NCBI RefSeq assembly: GCF_013401995.1
Contig: NZ_JACBJI010000002.1
Location: 186,001-250,000, forward strand
Length of the DNA: 64,000 nt
Source: Flavobacterium agri
GTDB taxonomy: Bacteria; Bacteroidota; Bacteroidia; Flavobacteriales; Flavobacteriaceae
Direction of reading: 5' to 3'
The translations under genes and the position numbers were made by a program. Positions 1 through 7,265 of the stretch are shown in pieces; positions within the stretch are counted from its first letter, which is position 1, and every line of letters starts with the position of its first letter. A model generated the notes under the pieces. It had not been told where the DNA came from. It did no database searches and saw nothing but the letters and a program-made list of their open reading frames with translations.

Positions 1-316
1 CGGCAAGTGTGCCTTGAGGCGTAAGTTCGACTTCGAGTTCGCCCGATAGCATCTGACGCTCGAATTCGGCGTTTTCACCTACATAAGACGAGATCATTTT
101 TTTGATCTGCTTTTTTTGTAGCAAAAGACCGAGTCCGAAATCGTCCACACCGGCATTGTTCGAAATACAGGTAAGGTCTTTCGTGCCTTTGCGCACGAGT
201 TCGGCTATAGAGTTTTCAGGGATTCCGCACAAACCGAAACCACCTAGCATGATGGTCATGCCGTCTTGGATTCCGTCTAATGCTTCGTGTACCGAATTGA
301 CTTTCTTATTGATCAT
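1..316 (-). CDS. scoA: 3-oxoacid CoA-transferase subunit A (partial, N-terminal part)
   Basis: The reading frame starts at the ATG whose complement is at 314-316 and runs off the left edge, giving about 105 residues. The N-terminus contains the glycine-rich stretch [14 protein letters not shown] followed by [19 protein letters not shown] and [13 protein letters not shown], which is the classic start of the alpha subunit of succinyl-CoA:3-ketoacid / acetoacetate CoA-transferase. The enzyme moves CoA from succinyl-CoA to acetoacetate in the cytoplasm for ketone or short-chain acid use. The beta subunit would normally lie just downstream, outside the window. The family call is firm; the exact acyl substrate is not visible. 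Confidence 0.9.
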   Translation of the reverse strand, partial: MINKKVNSVHEALDGIQDGMTIMLGGFGLCGIPENSIAELVRKGTKDLTCISNNAGVDDFGLGLLLQKKQIKKMISSYVGENAEFERQMLSGELEVELTPQGTLA

Positions 317-530
317 GAGTTGATGGATTTGAAAAAATCTTTGCAAAAATACGCTTCTCAAACGATTTCGCAATCGCGCCCTTAGCAATTCGAAGCAATA
401 AAAGTTAAAGTTTGGATTTTAAGATTTGAGGCAGAAAATCTGTAATCGACGTTTGGCGGGAGTTCATAAATTTAAACCTAACAGGTTTTCAAAACCTGTT
501 AGGTTTAAACAACTCAAAAAAGCGATTTTT
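317..530. other. intergenic gap with a dispersed palindrome
   Basis: This 214-bp gap separates the end of the PBP1A gene from the start of scoA. It holds the 39-bp perfect palindrome listed separately and no credible reading frame. Confidence 0.6.
471..509. repeat. 39-bp perfect palindrome, dispersed element, AACAGG variant
   Basis: Two 19-base arms surround a single C at 490; the left arm reads TTTAAACCTAACAGGTTTT and the right arm is its exact reverse complement. The core recurs at 6742, 32033 and, with CTCAAAGG in place of CTAACAGG, at 5065, 35914 and 55118. It lies just downstream of the PBP1A stop codon and could fold as an RNA hairpin, but there is no T-tract typical of a terminator. 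Confidence 0.9.
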
Positions 531-2858
531 TTATTGTATTTCGAACTCGTCCGTATCCTGAGCCGTACTGTCTACAGCCGTCGAATCTTTCTGCACAGGC
601 GCCCAACAATCGACTTTTATCGACAGGTTCGACGGTCGTTCGAAATCTTTGGTCGAAACGTCTAGATCTTTGTCTTCGTAACATTTCTTCATGAACATAC
701 CCCAAATCGGAAGCGCGGCGACCGCACCCTGTCCGTACGTGATGCTCTTGAATCGCGCCGATCGGTCTTCGCAACCTACCCAAACGCCTGCGGCCAGATT
801 CGGGACCATACCCACGAACCAACCGTCGGACTGGTTTTGCGATGTTCCTGTCTTTCCTGCAATCGGGTTTTTGAACACATACGGATAACCCGTCACACGC
901 TCATATCCGTAACCACCGCCCTGGGTACGCAAACGCACACCCGAACCGCTTTCGGTAACGCCTTCTAGCAATCGGATCACGGCAAAAGCCACATCTTTAT
1001 TAAGCACGTCGTGCGATTCCGGCATCGGTTCGTAAATCAGAGTGCCGTTTTTATCCTCGATTCTCGAGATGAATTGCGGTTTCATGTAGACGCCTTGATT
1101 GGCGAATGTGCTGTATGCGGCGACCATGTCCATAACCGTGATTTCAACGGCTCCAAGTGCGATCGATGGCTGTGCCGGAATTTCCGATTTCACGCCGAGT
1201 TTATGCGTCAAGTCGATCACGGCTTCAGGTCCGACCTTATCGATCAGTTTGGCCGATACGGTATTGATCGACAACGCGAGTGCTTTCTTTAGCGTCACCA
1301 TACCGCGATATTGGTGGTCGGAGTTGTTCGGCGTCCAGGTTTCGGTCACGTGGTGGCGTCCTTTCGGGATCGTGAAAGGCGAATCCAGGATCGAGTCGCA
1401 AGGCGAGTAGTTGAGCTGTTCGATCGCCGTCGCATATACGAACGGTTTGAACGTTGAACCCACTTGACGTGCGCCTTGGCCCACGTGGTCGTACTGGAAA
1501 TATTTGTAGTTCATGCCACCGACCCAGGCCTTGATGTGGCCCGTTCTTGGTTCCATCGCCATCATTCCCGTCTGTAGGAAACCTTTGTAATAACGGATGG
1601 AATCGGTCGGTGTCATCACCGTATCTTTCTCGCCTTTCCAGGTAAATACCGTCATTTTGGTTTTCACGCCGAACGATTTGATGATGTCTTCCTCGCTTTT
1701 CCCGTTGGCTTCCATTTCTTTCCAACGGTCGGAATTTTTCATGGCAGACATCATGATTTTCTGCGTCTCGGCATCCGAAATCCTCACGAAAGGTCGGTTC
1801 TTGTTGTCTTTTTGCTGGTTGTCGAACTCGACTTGAAGGTTTGGCAAGTGTTTCGAGACGGCTTCTTCGGCATATTCCTGCATGCGCGAATCGAGCGTCA
1901 CGTAAATTTTAAGGCCGTCGCTGTAGATGTCGTAATCGGAACCGTCGGGTTTCGGGTTGTCTTTGACCCATTTCTTCATGAATTCGCGCAAATATTCGCG
2001 GAAATACGTCGCTATTCCTTCTTTATGGCTTTCCGGATGGAAGTCGAGCACGATCGGCTTGTTTTCCAATTCCTGCTTTTCGGCTTCGGTAAGGAACTTG
2101 TTTTTGACCATTTGCCCCAAAACGACATTTCGTCTCAAACGCGTCTTTTCCATACGTCGGATGGGATTGAACAACGACGGGTTCTTGAGCATCCCGACGA
2201 GCATCGCGCTTTCCTCGACCGACAAATCTTTGGGCTCTTTATTGAAATATACTTTCGCAGCCGAGCGGATTCCTACGGCTGTGTTCACGAAATCGGCTTT
2301 GTTCAAGTACATCGCGATGATTTCGTTTTTGGTGTATTGTCTTTCAAGGCGAACGGCGATGATCCATTCTTTGGCTTTTTGCACCAAGCGGAAAAGCGGA
2401 AATCTCGAACCTTCTCCGTGGAAAAGCAACTTGGCTAGCTGTTGCGTGATCGTACTCGCACCGCCGCTGGTTCCGAGTCGTACGGCCGCTCCGATGGTAC
2501 GTTTTCCGTCGATTCCCGAATGTTCGTAGAAACGTTCGTCTTCGGTGGCGACCAAAGCGTTCACAAGGTGTTTCGGAAGCGCTTCGTACTTGACCATCGT
2601 GCGGTTTTCGTTGTAGAATTTACCGATGGTCACGCCATCGGACGAAATGATTTCGGTGGCCAGATTCGATTCGGGATTTTCCAATTCCTCGAACGACGGC
2701 ATCGATCCGAAAACACCCCAAGAGGCCAACAGGAAAAATAAAATGATGAAACCCAATCCGTAAAACAGGAATTGCCAGAATTTGCGTTTGTAGAACGCCA
2801 TGTCCCGTTGCAGCCAATTCTTTTTGGGAACGTATTTTTTTGGGATGTATTTTTTCAT
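531..2858 (-). CDS. mrcA: bifunctional penicillin-binding protein 1A (class A PBP)
   Basis: This 775-residue protein polymerises and cross-links peptidoglycan at the inner membrane. A basic N-terminus is followed by one membrane segment at about residues 29-48. The GT51 transglycosylase domain follows, with EDERFYEHSGID (catalytic Glu about 106) and GASTITQQLAK (133-143). The transpeptidase domain has the serine motif STFK at 468-471, an SIN motif, and KTGTS at 669-673. The length is normal for the family. It is the last gene of a run with ricT and gldH on the same strand, 3 bp after gldH, so it is probably co-transcribed with them. The C-terminal tail is acidic and Thr/Ser-rich. Confidence 0.96.
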   Translation of the reverse strand: MKKYIPKKYVPKKNWLQRDMAFYKRKFWQFLFYGLGFIILFFLLASWGVFGSMPSFEELENPESNLATEIISSDGVTIGKFYNENRTMVKYEALPKHLVNALVATEDERFYEHSGIDGKRTIGAAVRLGTSGGASTITQQLAKLLFHGEGSRFPLFRLVQKAKEWIIAVRLERQYTKNEIIAMYLNKADFVNTAVGIRSAAKVYFNKEPKDLSVEESAMLVGMLKNPSLFNPIRRMEKTRLRRNVVLGQMVKNKFLTEAEKQELENKPIVLDFHPESHKEGIATYFREYLREFMKKWVKDNPKPDGSDYDIYSDGLKIYVTLDSRMQEYAEEAVSKHLPNLQVEFDNQQKDNKNRPFVRISDAETQKIMMSAMKNSDRWKEMEANGKSEEDIIKSFGVKTKMTVFTWKGEKDTVMTPTDSIRYYKGFLQTGMMAMEPRTGHIKAWVGGMNYKYFQYDHVGQGARQVGSTFKPFVYATAIEQLNYSPCDSILDSPFTIPKGRHHVTETWTPNNSDHQYRGMVTLKKALALSINTVSAKLIDKVGPEAVIDLTHKLGVKSEIPAQPSIALGAVEITVMDMVAAYSTFANQGVYMKPQFISRIEDKNGTLIYEPMPESHDVLNKDVAFAVIRLLEGVTESGSGVRLRTQGGGYGYERVTGYPYVFKNPIAGKTGTSQNQSDGWFVGMVPNLAAGVWVGCEDRSARFKSITYGQGAVAALPIWGMFMKKCYEDKDLDVSTKDFERPSNLSIKVDCWAPVQKDSTAVDSTAQDTDEFEIQ

Positions 2859-2861
2859 GGC

Positions 2862-3344
2862 TTATGGTGTTGATTCGATGCGGAAACCGACTTCGGTAAT
2901 GCCATCGAGCTTTTCGACGCCCGATACTTTCCCGTTTTGGCGCACGGCTTGGCGAATGTTGATTTTGTATTTTCCTTTCGGGAAACGCATGTTTTCCTTA
3001 TAGAACAGCTTGTTTTCCTTGATGTCCGAAAAGCCTTCGCCTAAAAGGTTGCCTTCCGCATCGGCCATTTCATATTCGAGCGTATCGACTTTCACGACGC
3101 CTTTCGGTTGTTCCATAGAAACGATCAGGAACAGGTTGTTGAATTGGTATTTGTCGTTGTCGCGTACGTTCACGAACAAATTATACGTCTTGAGCGGATC
3201 GAGTTCGGGCAAGTCGAAACTTACCACGGTGTCTTTTTGCCAGCCGTTGCCCACGTTTTTGTATTCGTCGAAAACCCTCTTTTTGTCGCATGAAAAAAGA
3301 GAAATCCCGACCAGTAAAAGAATGATGCTAGTTTTGAGGTTCAT
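2862..3344 (-). CDS. gldH: gliding motility lipoprotein GldH
   Basis: This is a 160-residue lipoprotein with signal MNLKTSIILLLVGISLFSC (lipid-modified Cys about 19). GldH is needed for gliding and is linked to the type IX secretion machinery of Bacteroidota; its exact role is not settled. The body matches the family by the VFDEYKNVGNGWQKD and LDPLKTYNLFVNVRDN stretches and by a predicted beta-rich fold. I chose the ATG at 3344 because it directly precedes the signal peptide; a frame further upstream would read through the end of ricT. The gene overlaps the ricT 3' end by 17 bp, which points to translational coupling. Confidence 0.9.
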   Translation of the reverse strand: MNLKTSIILLLVGISLFSCDKKRVFDEYKNVGNGWQKDTVVSFDLPELDPLKTYNLFVNVRDNDKYQFNNLFLIVSMEQPKGVVKVDTLEYEMADAEGNLLGEGFSDIKENKLFYKENMRFPKGKYKINIRQAVRQNGKVSGVEKLDGITEVGFRIESTP

Positions 3345-4833
3345 TGCTGCTTCCTTTGTCACGGTTGCGGTTCCTGTTCCTATTTCGGTTTTTGTTGTTC
3401 TTTTTCGGTGCACCTTCGGCGTTCGGGTTTTGGCCTTCAGCTTGTGGTTTCGGTCCGCGTTCGGCATCGTTCCTCGGTGCCTGTGCCGGACGTTGTTGCC
3501 TTTGCTGGTCTTGCCTCATTTCCGGTTTCGGCCCTCGCTCGCGATTTTGTTGCGGTTTCGGTCCTCGTTCGCCTTCCGAACGTGGTTTGTCACCTTGCGG
3601 TCGACGGTCTTGCGGGCCTTTTCCTTCGGGTCTCGGGCCTCTGTTTTCGCGTGGACCTTTATTTTGGTTCGGATTCCCTCCGGAAACTTCGACTCCTTCT
3701 CTTCCGCCGCCTTTTTTCTTGCGCTTCTTGTTGCTGCGTTTCGGAACGTCGAATCGCGTAAGGCTTTCCTGTCCGACTACGTTGCTGAATTCGGTCTTGG
3801 CCTCGACTTCGACTTCTATCGCATAATCCTCTAACGAAGAAACTTTGCGTTTCTGTTTGTTCTCGGCAATTATTTCTTTTACCTGCTCGATTCCGATCGT
3901 ATGCCAATTCGCATAATTGTCGGTGTAAGCGAACCACATCAAGCCTTTGAAGATGTCTTGTTTCTGGCACACCGCGTCGCCTTTTTCGGTCTGAAGTTTG
4001 GTGTCGAAATCAGGGAAATCCTGGAGCGCGTCCATATACGTGTCGAGCTCGTAATTGAGACAGCACTTGAGTTTTCCGCATTGTCCGGCCAATTTCTGCG
4101 GATTCAGCGAAAGCTGCTGGTAACGCGCCGCCGATGTATTCACGCTGCGGAAATCGGTCAGCCAAGTCGAGCAGCACAATTCGCGTCCGCAAGATCCGAT
4201 TCCTCCAAGTCGAGATGCTTCCTGACGGAAACCGACCTGTTTCATCTCGATGCGAATGCTGAATTCACGTGCAAAATCCTTGATCAACTGACGGAAATCG
4301 ACACGATCGTTCGCGGTATAATAAAATGTTGCTTTCGATCCGTCGCCTTGGAACTCGATATCTGAAATCTTCATTTCGAGCTTGAGCATGATCGCGAGTT
4401 CACGCGCACGAACCTTCATCGGCTCTTCCTTGTCGCGCGCATTCGACCAGATGTCGATGTCTTTTTGGGACGCTTTGCGGTAAATTTTAAGGATTTCGGG
4501 CGCATTCGGAGCCACGCCTTTTTTCTTCATCTGAATCTTCACGAGCTCGCCCGTCAGCGTCACGATTCCGACATCGTGCCCCGGAGAAGCTTCCGTCGCG
4601 ACGATATCGCCCATGCTGAGCGTGAGTTTTTCCGCGTTGCGGTAGAATTCCTTTCGGCCGTTCTTGAAACGCACCTCGACACAGTCGAAAGGCGCTTCAC
4701 CATTGGGAAGATTCATGTTGGCCAGCCAGTCGAAAACCGTCAGTTTGTTGCAACTGTCAGTTCCGCACGTGCCGTTATTTTTACAACCTTTGACGGATCC
4801 GCCGCCCGAGGTCGAACAAGTTGTACATGCCAT
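3328..4833 (-). CDS. ricT: RicT/YaaT-like PSP1-domain protein with RGPKP-rich tail
   Basis: This 501-residue cytoplasmic protein belongs to the PSP1 (YaaT/RicT) family, whose Bacillus member joins the Y-complex that affects RNA processing and development. The core (about residues 45-330) contains the Cys-rich signatures GRELCCSTWLTDF and LAGQCGKLKCCLNYE that define the family. The N-terminus is also rich in Cys, Gly and Ser (ACTTCSTSGGG). The last 125 residues are low-complexity and strongly basic, with several RGPKP-type units and an NRNRNRNRNRD run; such tails suggest RNA binding, which is inference. The gene leads the ricT-gldH-PBP1A run. Confidence 0.88.
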   Translation of the reverse strand: MACTTCSTSGGGSVKGCKNNGTCGTDSCNKLTVFDWLANMNLPNGEAPFDCVEVRFKNGRKEFYRNAEKLTLSMGDIVATEASPGHDVGIVTLTGELVKIQMKKKGVAPNAPEILKIYRKASQKDIDIWSNARDKEEPMKVRARELAIMLKLEMKISDIEFQGDGSKATFYYTANDRVDFRQLIKDFAREFSIRIEMKQVGFRQEASRLGGIGSCGRELCCSTWLTDFRSVNTSAARYQQLSLNPQKLAGQCGKLKCCLNYELDTYMDALQDFPDFDTKLQTEKGDAVCQKQDIFKGLMWFAYTDNYANWHTIGIEQVKEIIAENKQKRKVSSLEDYAIEVEVEAKTEFSNVVGQESLTRFDVPKRSNKKRKKKGGGREGVEVSGGNPNQNKGPRENRGPRPEGKGPQDRRPQGDKPRSEGERGPKPQQNRERGPKPEMRQDQQRQQRPAQAPRNDAERGPKPQAEGQNPNAEGAPKKNNKNRNRNRNRNRDKGSSNEPQN

Positions 4834-5209
4834 ATTTTATATAATGATCGCGGAAAATCCGCTACGTTTCACGTTTGAATTGCGGGTAAAGATAGTGTTT
4901 TTAGTCTGAAAGTCGAAAGTAGAGAAGCTAAAGCGCGAACAATCCGAAACTGCTGCTGTTACTGCTTTCTGTATTGAGGTTTGGGCGTTCAGATGATTAA
5001 CAAAAACTGATGATGCGTAGCATTTTTCTAAACCGCCGTCGGGCTGTCGGTACTCGCTTTTCGGAAACCTCAAAGGTTTTCAAAACCTTTGAGGTTTATC
5101 CAAAAGAGCTCAAACAGATACCGCTATCCCACACGAGCGAAGCGAACGCAAACGCGAAAAAAAACCTGCTCAAATGGAACAGGTTTTCTCGCGTTGAAAA
5201 TGTCGTCGA
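4834..5209. other. intergenic gap between ricT and trhO
   Basis: This 376-bp region separates two minus-strand genes. It contains the 33-bp palindrome at 5065-5097. A TATCTTTA-like box lies about 60 bp upstream of ricT, near but not equal to the Bacteroidota -7 consensus. Short open frames here have no homologous look. Nothing else was recognised. Confidence 0.5.
5065..5097. repeat. 33-bp perfect palindrome, dispersed element, CAAAGG variant
   Basis: Two 16-base arms (left arm AAACCTCAAAGGTTTT) surround a C at 5081. The sequence equals the copy at 55118 apart from the centre base and belongs to the same family as those at 471, 6742, 32033 and 35914. Confidence 0.9.
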
Positions 5210-6562
5210 TTACAATATCTTGTATAATTTATCCGAAAGACGGATGCGGTAATCCAATTTGAAACTCACCAGATCGCCTTTTCTTGCCGTGGTTGCCGGT
5301 TGGTCATTCACGAACATTTCCTCGATGATCAATTTTTGTTCGCCTGTCGTCGGACCCGAAATCAGTATTTCATTCGAAACGTACAATTCGCCTTCTTCCA
5401 CCAAAAATTGCCCTATCGATGCTTTCGGGAAAAAGTGGATGCCTTTTCCAACGTAGGCTTTCTTGATTTTCGCTGTCGTCTCAAAACGTCTTTTCGGTTC
5501 CGCAACAGCCGTGCCAACCACGCCTGGACTAGAATTTCTGAACGTCAGAACATCCGATTTTCCTTTTTTGAAAATCATGTTGCCGTTCTTGATGCCGCGA
5601 CGCAATGCTTTTTGCTCGTCTTCGGGCAAATGGATGATTTCGTTACAAGCCGTCGAGCAACAGCCTTCGAAAGTCTCCGCGCATTCCTCACATTGGATGA
5701 ACAGCAAGTGACAGGCTTCGTTCGCACAATTTGTATGCGTGTCGCACGGTTTTCCGCATTGGTGGCAGTTCGAGACGATATCGTCTGTGATCCTTTCGCC
5801 CAAGCGGTGATCGAACACGAAGTTCTTTCCGATGAATTTGCTCTGCAGACCTTCGGCTTTCACTTGGCGCGTATATTCGATAATTCCGCCTTCAAGCTGA
5901 TAGACGTTGTTGAAGCCTTTGTGTTTGAAGTACGCACTTGCTTTCTCGCAACGGATTCCTCCCGTGCAATACATCAAAAGGTTTTTGCCTTCCTTGAATT
6001 CCGAAAGTTGGGTTTCGATGATCGGAAGCGACTCGCGGAACGTGTCCACATCGGGCTTGATCGACCCGACAAAATGCCCGATCTCGCTTTCGTAGTGGTT
6101 TCTCATATCGACCACGATCGTGTTCGGATCGTCGAGCATCGCATTGAAATCGGCTGCACCAAGATGGATGCCTTTGTTGGTGACGTCGAACGTGTCGTCG
6201 TTCAATCCGTCGGCCACAATCTTATCGCGCACTTTTATCGTGAGTTTCAAAAATGAATGGTCGTTTTGCTCGACGGCGACATTGAGTCTAATGCCTTGCA
6301 TGAAATCGTAAGTCTCGAGCGTGTCGCGGAATTCGTAGAAATGATCGGCAGGCAAAGACAATTGGGCGTTGATGCCTTCGTGGGCGACGTAAATCCGGCC
6401 CAAAACCTCAAGCGGTTCCCAAGCCATGAATAGATCGTCCCTGAATTTTTTCGGATCTTCGATACGCGCATAGGCATAGAACGACAAAGTGAGTCGTTGC
6501 TTTCCGGCCTCGTCGATAAGGGCGGCTCTTTCCTCTGCGCTCAATGTGTTGTACAGTTGCAT
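5210..6562 (-). CDS. trhO: tRNA uridine(34) hydroxylase TrhO (rhodanese-like), long form
   Basis: The TrhO/YceA family uses a rhodanese domain to make 5-hydroxyuridine at position 34 of tRNA. The N-terminal ferredoxin-like domain contains LGRIYVAHEGINAQLS. The rhodanese domain follows (about 130-235), with the active loop CTGGIRCEK whose cysteines are about residues 199 and 205. A Cys-rich segment (about 265-300, CHQCGKPCDTHTNC and FEGCC) may bind zinc. At 450 residues the protein is about 100 longer than E. coli TrhO; the extra C-terminal part (about 340-450) looks like a small beta domain. A good promoter lies just upstream. The family call is firm; the role of the added domain is unknown. 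Confidence 0.92.
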   Translation of the reverse strand: MQLYNTLSAEERAALIDEAGKQRLTLSFYAYARIEDPKKFRDDLFMAWEPLEVLGRIYVAHEGINAQLSLPADHFYEFRDTLETYDFMQGIRLNVAVEQNDHSFLKLTIKVRDKIVADGLNDDTFDVTNKGIHLGAADFNAMLDDPNTIVVDMRNHYESEIGHFVGSIKPDVDTFRESLPIIETQLSEFKEGKNLLMYCTGGIRCEKASAYFKHKGFNNVYQLEGGIIEYTRQVKAEGLQSKFIGKNFVFDHRLGERITDDIVSNCHQCGKPCDTHTNCANEACHLLFIQCEECAETFEGCCSTACNEIIHLPEDEQKALRRGIKNGNMIFKKGKSDVLTFRNSSPGVVGTAVAEPKRRFETTAKIKKAYVGKGIHFFPKASIGQFLVEEGELYVSNEILISGPTTGEQKLIIEEMFVNDQPATTARKGDLVSFKLDYRIRLSDKLYKIL

Positions 6563-6595
6563 GCTATAAACAGATTAAGTGGAGTTTTTCGGGCG

Positions 6596-6625
6596 CAAAG
6601 ATAAGTGGTTTTTAGGATTTTGCAA
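6596..6625 (-). promoter_or_regulatory. predicted Bacteroidota-type promoter of trhO
   Basis: Read on the minus strand, TTG (6625-6623), a 19-base spacer and TATCTTTG (6603-6596) match TTG-N17-23-TAnnTTTG. The trhO ATG lies 33 bases further on. Confidence 0.7.
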
Positions 6626-7004
6626 TTCGGAAGTTGGTATGTACTGGTAATAAGATTGTATTGGCCAAACCATTCGCGTAAATTTTAAGAAAATGTACGT
6701 GAAAACTGTAATTTGGATGACTGCTTGCGCGCGACCTTTGTAGACCTAACAGGTCTTCAAGACCTGTTAGGTCTTACAACCCCAAAAACTGATGTGGAAA
6801 TGTAAAGTAGAAAACCCTTACAATCTCAATCAAATTCCCATCCATCCCAACCTAAAATACCTTAGTCAGGTAGGGTCAAACCCAAAAAATCTGTCTTCTA
6901 AAAACAGGCTTCGAAATCTTACAACGTATAACAGGAATACTTAAAAAGTTACAGATTGATTTCGGCCTACATTTATTTATCAATCACCACAAAACCAATT
7001 GATT
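6626..7004. other. intergenic gap upstream of the Tyr-repeat lipoprotein
   Basis: This stretch of roughly 380 bp between the divergent trhO promoter and the 7005 gene holds the palindrome at 6742-6774 and AT-rich sequence. A TACATTTA at 6968-6975 resembles a -7 box for the downstream gene but lacks the final G and has no TTG at the proper distance. No reading frame of interest was seen. Confidence 0.5.
6742..6774. repeat. 33-bp perfect palindrome, dispersed element, AACAGG variant
   Basis: The left arm AGACCTAACAGGTCTT is mirrored exactly around C6758. The arms differ from the 32033 copy by a compensated change (GTCTT against GTTTT, with the matching change in the other arm), which supports selection for pairing rather than for sequence alone. 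Confidence 0.9.
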
Positions 7005-7265
7005 ATGAACAGAAGAAGTTTTTTGACAGGCTCGGCCAAGATCGTTTTGGTCACGTCGGGACTTTTCGTCACCGGGAATTTGCTCACGGCCTGCAGTTCT
7101 GACGACGACGGTTACTACAATGGCGGTTATTACGATGACGGCTATTATGACGACGGCTACTACGATGATGGTTACTATGACGACGGCTATTACGACGATC
7201 GCCAAAAACAGCAACCCAAAGCACAGGATTTGAACCAAAAACCTAAAACACCACAAAAACCTTGA
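7005..7265 (+). CDS. small Tat-like lipoprotein with tandem GYYDD repeats (candidate modified precursor)
   Basis: This is an 86-residue protein. The start is the ATG at 7005; the frame can be extended to a TTG at 6999 but the ATG fits the signal better. It begins MNRRSFLTGSAK, resembling a twin-arginine signal, then a hydrophobic stretch and the lipobox LLTAC (Cys30). After SSDDD come six 5-residue units, GYYNG then five GYYDD (residues 36-65), and a Gln/Lys/Pro-rich tail. The product should be an exported, membrane-anchored peptide with 12 tyrosines and an acidic surface. Its stop overlaps the start of a double glycosyltransferase, suggesting it is that enzyme's substrate. I do not recognise a named family. 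Function is inferred only. Confidence 0.75.
   Translation: MNRRSFLTGSAKIVLVTSGLFVTGNLLTACSSDDDGYYNGGYYDDGYYDDGYYDDGYYDDGYYDDRQKQQPKAQDLNQKPKTPQKP
7110..7199 (+). repeat. six 15-bp tandem units encoding GYYNG/GYYDD
   Basis: The units start at 7110, 7125, 7140, 7155, 7170 and 7185. No two are identical in DNA although five encode the same peptide; the differences sit at third codon positions (GGT/GGC, TAT/TAC, GAT/GAC). Confidence 0.92.

Noticed and set aside
423..436. GATTTGAGGCAGAA is identical to 47081-47094 in the XRE operator region.
   Set aside because: A 14-base match between two places in 64 kb is expected by chance several times over, and no promoter or related gene is near 423.
3344..3834. 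Long plus-strand open frames opposite ricT and gldH.
   Set aside because: They are complements of low-complexity coding DNA and encode Phe/Arg/Leu-rich nonsense with no start context.
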